Shown here piece after piece: positions 16,726 through 24,953 of a stretch of 64,000 bases of DNA. This DNA is from Paenibacillus sp. FSL R10-2734 (GTDB lineage Bacteria; Bacillota; Bacilli; Paenibacillales; Paenibacillaceae): the NCBI RefSeq assembly GCF_037963865.1, contig NZ_CP150170.1, forward strand, positions 5,766,001 to 5,830,000, in the 5' to 3' direction. The translations under genes were made by a program, and so were the position numbers. The number at the start of each line of letters is the position of its first letter. Position 1 is the first letter of the stretch. The notes under the pieces were generated by a model, which had not been told where the DNA came from, did not search any database, and saw only the letters and a program-made list of their open reading frames with translations.

Positions 16726-17679
16726 CTAGAACAATCTGGTCTCAGAATATTTCTTAGATATAGAATTCGCACTAACAACCAGCACCATGGCTACCACGGA
16801 TTGAAAGAGTCCTACAGCTGCCCCAAAACTGTAATTTGGAAATCCTTGCGATGCAAACGCCTGACGATAGACGAAGCTTTGGATAACATCAGCGGTTTCA
16901 TAAATGCTTGGATTGTACATTAACAGGATTTTGTCCAGATCTACCGAAAGGATGTTTCCGATATTCAGAATGAACATGGTCACGATGATCGTCGATAAGG
17001 ATGGAAGCGTGATATAGAACATTTTATGCCAGCGATTTGCGCCATCAATATCCGCTGCTTCGTATTGATGTGGATCTATTCCGGCAATTGCAGCTAAATA
17101 GATGATCGAGCCATAGCCGAAGGAATGCCATATCCCCATCCCAACATATAGACTGCGGAACCATCCAGGCTCAGCCATGAAGAAAATCGATTGTAGTCCC
17201 AACACATCAAGCAGTCTGTTCACTAGCCCTGTCTGCGGTGATAGTAAGGTGTATAGAATACTCACCATAACGGCTGATGAAATGAAATAGGGGAAGAAGC
17301 TAAGTGACTGTGTAAAGCGTTTAACTAATGCATTACGAACTTCATTCAAGAATAAAGCGAACAGGATCGGTATAGGAAATCCAAATAGTAAGCTGTATCC
17401 TGCGAGCAGTAACGTATTCTTGAGTAATACAAGGAAATACGGATCCTTGGCAAAGGTAATAAAATTATCTAACCCCACCCATTCGCTACCTGAAATCCCC
17501 AGAAATGTGTTGTAGTCCTGAAAAGCGATAACTAAACCGAAAAGCGGAGCAAGCTTGAACAGTACCAAATGAGCCAATCCAGGTAATAACAATACATACA
17601 GTAGCTTCGTATTCCATAGATGCTTAAGTAATCTACTACGAGCGGTATATGTCACCTGTTGCGTTTGTTTGAGCTCCAT
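16726..17679 (-). CDS. Carbohydrate ABC transporter permease (LplB/YteP-like)
   Basis: 317 residues. The first membrane segment is at about 28-46 (LLYVLLLPGLAHLVLFKLAP), followed by the family stretch FQDYNTFLGISGSEWVGLDNF; the EAA-type loop is YEAADIDGANRWHKM. GAGGAGG lies upstream of the ATG. It is the second gene of the module A importer operon, between the binding lipoprotein and the second permease, and belongs to the LplB class that takes up oligogalacturonate- or rhamnogalacturonan-type oligomers in related bacteria. Confidence 0.93.
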   Translation of the reverse strand: MELKQTQQVTYTARSRLLKHLWNTKLLYVLLLPGLAHLVLFKLAPLFGLVIAFQDYNTFLGISGSEWVGLDNFITFAKDPYFLVLLKNTLLLAGYSLLFGFPIPILFALFLNEVRNALVKRFTQSLSFFPYFISSAVMVSILYTLLSPQTGLVNRLLDVLGLQSIFFMAEPGWFRSLYVGMGIWHSFGYGSIIYLAAIAGIDPHQYEAADIDGANRWHKMFYITLPSLSTIIVTMFILNIGNILSVDLDKILLMYNPSIYETADVIQSFVYRQAFASQGFPNYSFGAAVGLFQSVVAMVLVVSANSISKKYSETRLF

Positions 17680-17692
17680 AGCGATACCTCCT

Positions 17693-19282
17693 CTATTTTT
17701 CTGTCACGGCATCATATGCAGCTTGGTCAATTTCTAAAATTTTGGAGTAACCTAAATCATCCATTTCCTTCATAAAGACATCCCATTCGCTCATTGAACG
17801 TTTACCCGTTACAAATTTAACTAGATTAGACATCAATGCTTCATTGACCTTAGCGGTAAAATTACTACGTTCTTTCAATTGATCCGTACTATAATTCAAG
17901 ATAGGGAATGATTCCGTATATTTACTGAAATAATCACTGGCAAAAGATTTCGTGAAATCCGCGTTAAATTGATAGAATGCTTCATTATTAGCCGGTACCG
18001 GGAACGTCATACGATCTTGAAAGAAAGTCCAAGCACGTGTTCCAAGTGGTTTGGTAGATTCTTCTTCAAAATCCACTATGAACTCATTGTTGCCATCCGT
18101 ATTTTTCTTGTAAGTCGTACCTTCAATACCCCAACCTAAGAACGTTTGTCCCTTATCGGTGTATAAATAATCAAGGAAATTCAAAATTGCTGGTGCTTTA
18201 TCAGCCGATTTTGCATTAATGACAAAGGCTCGATCTAATTTGTATTCAGGAGCTGTTGGAAACTTGGATTGCACCCCAGAATCCGTGATGAACGGAGGCA
18301 TCACATTCATCTTGAAATTCGGATCTGTCTTCTGACCACCATTCATCATAAACCAAGAAGGTCTAGTGTAGAATTCATTACTAATTGCTACATCGTTGTT
18401 CAGAACTTTTGTCTGCCAATTTTCTTCCTTCGCAAGTCCACTAATCCATTCCGGATCAACGAGCTTCTCATTATATAGTTGAATGTACCATTCAATTAAT
18501 TTTTTGAAGCCTGGTGCCTTCAAATCACTGTTCTGACCAACATTGTACAGACCATGAACCTTACCTTCAGCATCAACGCGATCGTTTGCCTCAAATGCGG
18601 ATTGATATCTCAGGAAGTTATCACGTCCGCCTAACGGATAAAAGTTCTTGTTATCCGGATAAGCTGCCTTCAGCTTTCTCAGCGCCTCTGTGAACTCATC
18701 AATGGTTTTCGGTAATTCACTTATACCCGCCTTCTGGAACATATCTTCACGATAGAAGGTTACAATGGATGTTTTCGGGGTTTGCGGAAGCAATGCATAT
18801 ATTTTCCCATCACTGCTTGTAATTAATTGCGTGTATTCAGGATGGTCATCCATATATTTCTTGATATTTGGCGCGTATTGCGTAATATAAGGCGTTAAAT
18901 CGACAAAGGCTCCTTTGGTGCCGTAGACCTCTGCTTGGCTAAGCTGCACCATACCAACATCTGAGAATTTACCAGATCCGACCTTTAAATCGATATTCTT
19001 ATAGTAAAGCTCACCATCTCCTCCATTAACAAATTCCACATTAGCGCCCGTCTCTTTCATTAATTCAGGCATCCACTTTAGATCGTTAATCCAGTTAACA
19101 AACTTACCAGGAAGTGTATAGCTAAATTCTGCTGCACCAACCTCCTGCTTTATCTCTGAATCTGTACCTTTTGCAGAATCAGTGCCTTTGTCCCCACACG
19201 CTGTTGTAAGTAGAACTAATCCTGCAAATGCTCCACATAGCACTTGTCGAGTAAATTTTAATCCATTGAACTTTGAGCTCAC
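17693..19282 (-). CDS. Extracellular sugar-binding lipoprotein (LplA/YtcQ-like), module A
   Basis: 529 residues from a GTG, with AAGGGGG upstream. The signal peptide ends in the lipobox LLTTAC near residue 29, so the mature protein is lipid-anchored outside the membrane. The length and the late VFMKEMDDLGY region fit the large LplA-type binding proteins rather than MalE size. First gene of an operon: lipoprotein, two permeases, GH105 hydrolase. A near-perfect catabolite-control site (19321) and repeated ATACATTGTA boxes (19357-19406) lie just upstream, so induction by substrate and repression by preferred sugars are likely. Confidence 0.93.
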   Translation of the reverse strand: MSSKFNGLKFTRQVLCGAFAGLVLLTTACGDKGTDSAKGTDSEIKQEVGAAEFSYTLPGKFVNWINDLKWMPELMKETGANVEFVNGGDGELYYKNIDLKVGSGKFSDVGMVQLSQAEVYGTKGAFVDLTPYITQYAPNIKKYMDDHPEYTQLITSSDGKIYALLPQTPKTSIVTFYREDMFQKAGISELPKTIDEFTEALRKLKAAYPDNKNFYPLGGRDNFLRYQSAFEANDRVDAEGKVHGLYNVGQNSDLKAPGFKKLIEWYIQLYNEKLVDPEWISGLAKEENWQTKVLNNDVAISNEFYTRPSWFMMNGGQKTDPNFKMNVMPPFITDSGVQSKFPTAPEYKLDRAFVINAKSADKAPAILNFLDYLYTDKGQTFLGWGIEGTTYKKNTDGNNEFIVDFEEESTKPLGTRAWTFFQDRMTFPVPANNEAFYQFNADFTKSFASDYFSKYTESFPILNYSTDQLKERSNFTAKVNEALMSNLVKFVTGKRSMSEWDVFMKEMDDLGYSKILEIDQAAYDAVTEK

Positions 19283-19320
19283 AGTAATTCCCCCTTATGA
19301 ATTAAGCAAATGAGATAAAT

Positions 19321-19334
19321 GGAAAACGCTTACA
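19321..19334 (-). promoter_or_regulatory. Candidate cre site (CcpA)
   Basis: GGAAAACGCTTACA differs from the cre consensus TGWAANCGNTNWCA only at the first base. It lies about 40 bases upstream of the module A lipoprotein start, a position where CcpA would block transcription. Confidence 0.65.
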
Positions 19335-19356
19335 TTTTAACAATTCAATACATGAA

Positions 19357-19406
19357 ATACATTGTAATACATTGTATTTCAGTCCACTTTTGATTAATAC
19401 ATTGTC
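19357..19406 (-). promoter_or_regulatory. Three ATACATTGTA boxes upstream of the module A importer
   Basis: ATACATTGTA occurs at 19357-19366 and 19367-19376 in perfect tandem, and ATACATTGTC at 19397-19406, exactly 30 bases after the second box. A CATGAAAT element abuts the first box. Related CATGAAA/ATACATTG sites lie in front of module B genes (23761, 34120), so this is probably the operator of a shared regulator. Confidence 0.55.
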
Positions 19407-19621
19407 ACATAAATGGGTTTAATCGACCTACACCGAATGAAATGACCTATACCATGTTAAACTTTGAGCCATTTTCACCCTGCCGTCATACTCCCCCCCT
19501 CCCATCCATATACATAATATGAACTATATTGATCGACCCATTTACAGGTAGCCAAACCCCATTTAGTGAGGGTTTATTCAGGTTGGAATCATGGACATAT
19601 TCAGGAGGGAGCAACAGAAAC

Positions 19622-21013
19622 ATGCCAAGCGGAGAAATTAATGCACTGGAGCGGGCAATCGCCGAGATTACGGAAATAGCCACGGGCTTTGGTTTGGATT
19701 TTTATCCCATGCGTTATGAAATTTGCCCCGCAGATATTATTTATACATTCGGCGCATATGGAATGCCTACACGATTTGGTCACTGGAGCTTCGGAAAAAC
19801 GTTTCACAAAATGAAATCCCAATACGATTTCGGGCTGAGTAAAATTTACGAGCTCGTCATTAACTCCAATCCTTGTTATGCCTTCCTGCTCGACGGGAAT
19901 TCGCTGATTCAGAACAAGCTGATTGTAGCTCACGTGCTAGCGCACTGTGATTTTTTCAAAAATAACATGCGTTTCTCCATGTCCAACCGGGATATGGTCG
20001 AGAGCATGTCAGCTACAGCAGATCGGATCGCCGGCTATTCAGTAACCTACGGCACCGATGCTGTGGAGAGTTTTATCGATTCGGTGCTTGCCATTCAAGA
20101 GCATATAGATCCCAGCCTGATTCAACCGCGCAAGCTAGGGAAGACCCATCTGCTGGAAGCTAAAATGAAGGAACTCAAGGATGCTCCTCAGGGTGGCTCC
20201 AAGCCATCCAATCCCTATGACGAGTTATGGAATCTAGACAAAAGCAATTCCGGACCGCAAGAAGCATCCTCCGGAAATCGTGCTTTCCCACCTGAGCCTG
20301 AAAAAGATATTGTATGGTTCATCCAGCAATATTCCACCGTCCTAGAGGACTGGCAACGTGACATTATGACGATGCTGCATGACGAAATGCTCTATTTCTG
20401 GCCGCAGATGGAGACGAAGATCATGAACGAAGGCTGGGCTTCCTACTGGCATCAGCGCATCGTACGCGAACTCGATCTAACGGTAGAGGAAACCGTTGAA
20501 TACGCCAAGCTGAATTCCTCCGTCGTACAGCCCTCACGGCAGAGCCTGAATCCATACTATCTCGGACTAAAAATCTTCGAAGACATCGAACGTCGCTGGG
20601 ACCGCGAGAAAATATTTGAAGTTCGTGAGCTCGAATCCGATACCTCTTTTCTACGTAGCTATCTGTCCAAGGAACTGGTGAACGATCTCGATCTTTATGT
20701 TTTTGAGAAAAAAGGCCCGGAATGGAAAATCACCGACAAAGCGTGGGAAAACGTGCGGGATCAGCTCGTACTCGCCCGCGTCAATGGCGGGTCTCCATAC
20801 TTGGTCATAGAAGATGCGGATTTCGAGAAGAATGGCGAATTGTTTATAACCCACCGATATGAAAGTATCGAGCTGGATCTGAAGTATCTGGAGCGTACGC
20901 TTCCGCATATTTACTCATTATGGGGACGGACCGTTCATCTACAGACAGTTGTGGAAGAGAAAAAGGCGCGGTTTTCATACGATGGCAAGAAGGTGCAGCG
21001 GAAGTTTATTTAA
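19622..21013 (+). CDS. spoVR: Stage V sporulation protein R
   Basis: 463 residues, the usual SpoVR length. Diagnostic stretches: GFGLDFYPMRYEICPADIIY, AYGMPTRFGHWSFGK and a C-terminal basic end KVQRKFI. The family is needed for normal spore cortex formation in Bacillus. The start is the ATG at 19622 with AGGAGGG 12 bases upstream; the longer frame from 19529 covers the untranslated leader. It stands alone here. In many genomes it neighbours prkA and yhbH; prkA is 28 kb away and yhbH is absent from the window. Pieces of this gene are duplicated at 12377 (5' part) and 38442 (3' end). Confidence 0.95.
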   Translation: MPSGEINALERAIAEITEIATGFGLDFYPMRYEICPADIIYTFGAYGMPTRFGHWSFGKTFHKMKSQYDFGLSKIYELVINSNPCYAFLLDGNSLIQNKLIVAHVLAHCDFFKNNMRFSMSNRDMVESMSATADRIAGYSVTYGTDAVESFIDSVLAIQEHIDPSLIQPRKLGKTHLLEAKMKELKDAPQGGSKPSNPYDELWNLDKSNSGPQEASSGNRAFPPEPEKDIVWFIQQYSTVLEDWQRDIMTMLHDEMLYFWPQMETKIMNEGWASYWHQRIVRELDLTVEETVEYAKLNSSVVQPSRQSLNPYYLGLKIFEDIERRWDREKIFEVRELESDTSFLRSYLSKELVNDLDLYVFEKKGPEWKITDKAWENVRDQLVLARVNGGSPYLVIEDADFEKNGELFITHRYESIELDLKYLERTLPHIYSLWGRTVHLQTVVEEKKARFSYDGKKVQRKFI

Positions 21014-21052
21014 AGAAAAATAAGAGAATACTGCTTTATTACTTGAAAAACA

Positions 21053-21096
21053 AAGCGGCAGACCAGGACGCGTATATACGTCATGGTCTGCCGCTT
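21053..21096. terminator. Bidirectional hairpin terminator between spoVR and the module B lipoprotein
   Basis: AAGCGGCAGACCA pairs perfectly with TGGTCTGCCGCTT across an 18-base loop, with A-rich sequence on the left and TTTATTTG on the right. It serves convergent genes. Confidence 0.85.
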
Positions 21097-21130
21097 CTTT
21101 ATTTGATGAGCTGAATTAATGTATACTGTC

Positions 21131-22723
21131 TTATTTGCCACCAGCGTCTAAATACGCTTGTACTTGCTTTTGCAACTCTGTACGAATTTTATCCAATCCC
21201 AAGCCCTTCAAATCACTATTCAGCTTAACAAAATCAGACTTCCAATCCTTCACTTGACCTGCCTTCAATGTCTGAATGAATGGATCTGCCTTTGATTGAA
21301 TATTTGCAAATTCAGCTTTTACATTCGACGTATCAAATTGGAAGCTGGCTAATGCTGGTGCATAGTAGCTATCTGGTTTCGCGGAATATTCGAAATATTT
21401 CTTTGCTGTTTCATCCAAATCGGAAGACAAGCGAATTGTCGTCGGGTTCCAAGTAAACTCATAGCCTGGGAAGTTATAATTCTTGGATGCATCGAGCTGC
21501 TTGTATTCATTATCGCCAACAGCTTCCCAATGTTTTCCTTCAATCCCGAACTCGAATAAATCATGATTCGCACGATCCTGGAACATCCAGTCGAAAAATT
21601 TCATCGTACGGTCAATATTTTTGCTCGTGACTGGAATCGCTATTGAGTTGTTAGACTTATAGTTTGTGGTAATTGCTTTTGCTTCCATATTGCGCATTTT
21701 GTCATTGATTACGAAGAATTCCAAATCTGCTCCTGCAATCGTTTCTTTCAATTGTTTCTTCGATGCTGCATAATCCGCTAGAGTTCCATAGAATGAAGCT
21801 GCTTTTCCGGACATAAAGTATGCCTTACGATCCTTCTGACTCAATACATCCTTCTCGAGATATTTACTCCATTCGGCGAACTTATCATACTGAATAAATG
21901 CTGAATCCATCGTATTAAATGGCGCTGGCAACTTCGCATATTCAGAAGCTGGATCCCCCAGTGCTACGATATCCTTCACTATCTTCAGATCGTCAGAGAG
22001 GTGCACCAAAAATGTAATACCACCTAAATTAATTGGTCGTACGATATTCGTATCAGGTCTCTCTGGGGTAAACATCATTTGGAAGCCTCCATTGCCTTGG
22101 ACAGCAAGAGGCGTCATACCATTCTCAGTAGCAAGAACCTTATCATAGTATTGCTGAAGTTGATCATAGCTTTCAATCGGCTTCTGGAATCCAAGCTTCT
22201 CTCGTAAATCTTTACGGATAAAGACAACCGGTATATCGTAGAAATATTGCGTAAACGGTATCGTATACAGATGGTTATCATAGCGCTTGTTCATTTCAAC
22301 AAATTCTGAGGAGAACGCTTTCTTTAATCCTGGGTATTCGTCATTATTAAAGTATTTATCCAGTTGTGCGTAAGCCCCTTGAGGAATAAGCTCCCTCAAG
22401 TTCTGGAAGTCTGCATCAAATACGAAGTCTACCGATTCGCCTGCAGCCATCGCTAGTTTGACCTTCTGCTTATGGTCAGCAGGTGCATTCCAAGCAATAT
22501 TGATTTTTGTATTCAATGTATCCTTTGTCCGTTTCTCAAACTCTTGCATCACTAACGAAAGATCCTTTGGCTCTTCACCAAATAACATTCCCTTTAATTT
22601 TACCGACTCAACAGAGCTGGATCCCCCGTCTGTCCCCTTGCTCTCTTCCTTACTACCACAAGCAACCGTTGAACCTAATAAAACTAAAGATAACATTAGC
22701 ATTCCAAATTGTTTAACTTTCAT
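21131..22723 (-). CDS. Extracellular sugar-binding lipoprotein, module B
   Basis: 530 residues from the ATG at 22723, with GGGAGG 8 bases upstream; the longer frame to 22771 lacks one. The signal peptide MKVKQFGMLMLSLVLLG is followed by the lipobox STVAC and a Gly/Ser linker. It is a large LplA-type solute-binding protein, diverged from the module A protein. It is the last gene of its operon, after two permeases, an order opposite to that of module A. A weak CATGAAA-like box (22743-22757) precedes it. Confidence 0.92.
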   Translation of the reverse strand: MKVKQFGMLMLSLVLLGSTVACGSKEESKGTDGGSSSVESVKLKGMLFGEEPKDLSLVMQEFEKRTKDTLNTKINIAWNAPADHKQKVKLAMAAGESVDFVFDADFQNLRELIPQGAYAQLDKYFNNDEYPGLKKAFSSEFVEMNKRYDNHLYTIPFTQYFYDIPVVFIRKDLREKLGFQKPIESYDQLQQYYDKVLATENGMTPLAVQGNGGFQMMFTPERPDTNIVRPINLGGITFLVHLSDDLKIVKDIVALGDPASEYAKLPAPFNTMDSAFIQYDKFAEWSKYLEKDVLSQKDRKAYFMSGKAASFYGTLADYAASKKQLKETIAGADLEFFVINDKMRNMEAKAITTNYKSNNSIAIPVTSKNIDRTMKFFDWMFQDRANHDLFEFGIEGKHWEAVGDNEYKQLDASKNYNFPGYEFTWNPTTIRLSSDLDETAKKYFEYSAKPDSYYAPALASFQFDTSNVKAEFANIQSKADPFIQTLKAGQVKDWKSDFVKLNSDLKGLGLDKIRTELQKQVQAYLDAGGK

Positions 22724-22784
22724 TTTTTTGCCTCCCTTTATATGTGAAAGTACATTAAAGCCAGTATGCATACTACAAGTGAGC

Positions 22785-23669
22785 TCAACCCTTCACCGCT
22801 CCTACCATAAGACCTCTAACAAAATACTTTTGTAAAAACGGATAGAGAAAGATAATTGGCCCAATCGTTACAACCGTAGTTGCCAAACGAACTGTCATCG
22901 TAGGAGCGATGAAGTTAGGTATGGATACATCTGCAGAGATCTGATTCACATAGTCCAAGTTGTTCATAATTCTCTGAATCAAATATTGTAAAGGGTATAA
23001 ATTTTTGTCACTAATATAAAGTACAGCATCAAACCATTTATTCCAATACGCTAGTGAATAGAATAAACCTATAGTTGCTAACGCTGGTAATGATATGGGT
23101 AGAATGATTCGGAATAGAATATATGCATCATTTGCACCATCAATTTTCGCCGATTCTGCAATGGAATCATCTATGGAAGCGAAGAAATTTCGCAGCAAGA
23201 ACATGTTCCAGGCACTCAGCAAGCTAGGAATAATTAATACCCATATCGTATCCTTCATATCCAAGTACTTAGAAATCAAAAGATAAGAAGCAACTAACCC
23301 ACCATGAAATAGCATCGTGAAATATACGTAGAAAGCAATATGGTTGCGATATTTCATAGATTTCACAGATATGGCATAAGATAAGGCACTCGTCAAAATC
23401 ATCGAGATAATCGTACCTCCTATGGTTACAATAGATGTCACGCCATAAGCACGATATATCGTGATGTCTTGAAATATCAATTTATAAGCATCTAAACTAA
23501 ATTCTTTTGGCCAGAAGGTATATCCGTCACGAAGTATTGAAGCTTCACTGGCAAAAGAGCTTGCTACTACTGCCCAGAATGGAATTAAACAGTATATCGA
23601 GAATAATGCAATAATTACGTAAAAGGCTACTTTCAATAATCGATCTCCGATACTTTCCTTAATCATCAT
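22785..23669 (-). CDS. Carbohydrate ABC transporter permease (LplC-like), module B
   Basis: 294 residues, six predicted membrane segments beginning LLKVAFYVIIALFSIYCLIP. The EAA loop is SIAESAKIDGANDAYILFRI and the C-terminus is the family-typical RGLMVGAVKG. A GGATGTGAG element precedes the double ATG at 23669. It lies 116 bases after the upstream permease, a gap long enough to hold a hairpin and a possible extra promoter. Confidence 0.93.
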   Translation of the reverse strand: MMIKESIGDRLLKVAFYVIIALFSIYCLIPFWAVVASSFASEASILRDGYTFWPKEFSLDAYKLIFQDITIYRAYGVTSIVTIGGTIISMILTSALSYAISVKSMKYRNHIAFYVYFTMLFHGGLVASYLLISKYLDMKDTIWVLIIPSLLSAWNMFLLRNFFASIDDSIAESAKIDGANDAYILFRIILPISLPALATIGLFYSLAYWNKWFDAVLYISDKNLYPLQYLIQRIMNNLDYVNQISADVSIPNFIAPTMTVRLATTVVTIGPIIFLYPFLQKYFVRGLMVGAVKG

Positions 23670-23695
23670 CGCAACTCACATCCTTTATCAAGCTA

Positions 23696-23732
23696 AAACG
23701 CCTTCGGCGTCCATTAAGGACGATAAGCGTTT
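23696..23732 (-). other. Nested, mutually exclusive hairpins between the two module B permease genes
   Basis: ACGCC-TTC-GGCGT (23698-23710) and CGTCC-ATTAA-GGACG (23708-23722) overlap and cannot form together, and AAACGC/GCGTTT closes the whole structure. It may process or attenuate the transcript. There is no T-run, so it is not a classic terminator. Confidence 0.4.
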
Positions 23733-23760
23733 ATACGAGAATTATAAAGATAATGTATAG

Positions 23761-23779
23761 CATGAAACTTATACATTGT
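23761..23779 (-). promoter_or_regulatory. CATGAAA...ATACATTGT operator-like site before the second permease
   Basis: CATGAAACTTATACATTGT resembles the boxes at 19351-19376 and 34121-34137. A TATAAT lies about 20 bases downstream on the minus strand, which suggests a regulated internal promoter for the second permease and lipoprotein. Confidence 0.4.
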
Positions 23780-23785
23780 TATAAT

Positions 23786-24760
23786 TTAAAAAATTGCAGA
23801 TTCTGGAGCAGCTTTCTTAGCAATCGTATTTACCGTTAGGACAAGAATAAATCCAATCAACGACTGCATAAAACCAATTGCTGCAGACATACTCATATCT
23901 CCTAAATCCATCATTGCACGGAACAAATACGTATCAATAACATCTGTAGTAGGGTATAACGGCGGGTTCCGTCCAATAATGGCATAGATCATTCCAAAGT
24001 TACCATTAAAAATTCCACCCACGGCAAGAATTAATAATAAGATGATCGTTGGTCTCAGTAATGGAAGGGTTATAAATCGAATTTTCTGGGATCGACTTGC
24101 CCCATCAATGGAAGCGGACTCATAAATATCCGGATTGATTCCCGCAATCGTAGCCATATAGACAATGGAACTAAAACCAGCTCCATGCCAGATGTTTAAT
24201 ACCACCAGAATAACAGGCCAATACTCCGGTGAAGACAGAAATTGTATCGGCTTAGCTCCGAACAAAGCTAGAATTTGATTAAGATAACCTCCATCCGTTG
24301 ATACGAACGCCATAACAAACATGGCTACAACTGTCCATGATAAGAAGTGAGGGAAGATCATTACGGATTGCGTTATTTTCTTAAATCGCTTTCCTCCGAT
24401 CTCCGTTACCATAATCGCGATTGCAACTGCAGCAATCATGTTAAAGATAATAAAGAGAATATTTAGAAACACCGTATTGAATACAATCCTTATCCAATCA
24501 TTTGATTGAAAAAAGAACATGAAGTTTTTAAGTCCTACAAATTCACTTCCCATAATACCCTTGGCAGCTTTGAAATCCTGAAAGGCAATCACGATTCCTC
24601 CCATGGGCAAGTAAGCAAAAATAAAGAACCAAATCATTCCCGGTAGAGCCAATAGATAAAGGAATTTATTTTTTATTAACTCATAAACAAAGCTTCCGAC
24701 AACGCCTCTTTTTTTAACTAACCGAATCCGCGTGTCACTTGCGTTCGCAACAATTTTCAT
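23786..24760 (-). CDS. Carbohydrate ABC transporter permease (LplB-like), module B
   Basis: 324 residues. The N-terminal cytoplasmic arm is followed by the membrane segment FLYLLALPGMIWFFIFAYLP; the FQDFKAAKGIMGSEFVGLKNF stretch and the EAA loop YESASIDGASRSQKI are typical. AGGAGG lies 10 bases before the ATG. First gene of the module B importer operon; its upstream region contains the terminator of the sensor-regulator gene. Confidence 0.93.
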   Translation of the reverse strand: MKIVANASDTRIRLVKKRGVVGSFVYELIKNKFLYLLALPGMIWFFIFAYLPMGGIVIAFQDFKAAKGIMGSEFVGLKNFMFFFQSNDWIRIVFNTVFLNILFIIFNMIAAVAIAIMVTEIGGKRFKKITQSVMIFPHFLSWTVVAMFVMAFVSTDGGYLNQILALFGAKPIQFLSSPEYWPVILVVLNIWHGAGFSSIVYMATIAGINPDIYESASIDGASRSQKIRFITLPLLRPTIILLLILAVGGIFNGNFGMIYAIIGRNPPLYPTTDVIDTYLFRAMMDLGDMSMSAAIGFMQSLIGFILVLTVNTIAKKAAPESAIF

Positions 24761-24913
24761 TCATGCATATCCTCCTTCAGTCTGTGTACATCTGTTGATA
24801 GCTTTACTGTAATTTCAATTTGATGATTAAGAAAGCTCAAAAAAGCAATAAAAAGCTTAATATTACACTAATTCATGTGTTCAAAATCCCATTAATGGTT
24901 CAATTCATAAATA

Positions 24914-24941
24914 AACCCCTCTGCAAAAATGCAGAAGGGTT
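24914..24941 (-). terminator. Terminator of the AraC sensor-regulator gene
   Basis: AACCC(C/T)TCTGC hairpin closed over AAAAAT, directly after the stop of the regulator gene, followed on the minus strand by TTTATTTATG. Confidence 0.75.
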
Positions 24942-24953
24942 ATCAAACTCATT

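Noticed and set aside
19529..19621. N-terminal extension of SpoVR
   Set aside because: The ribosome site AGGAGGG precedes the ATG at 19622, and family members start near this point; the extension matches the untranslated leader also copied at 12428.
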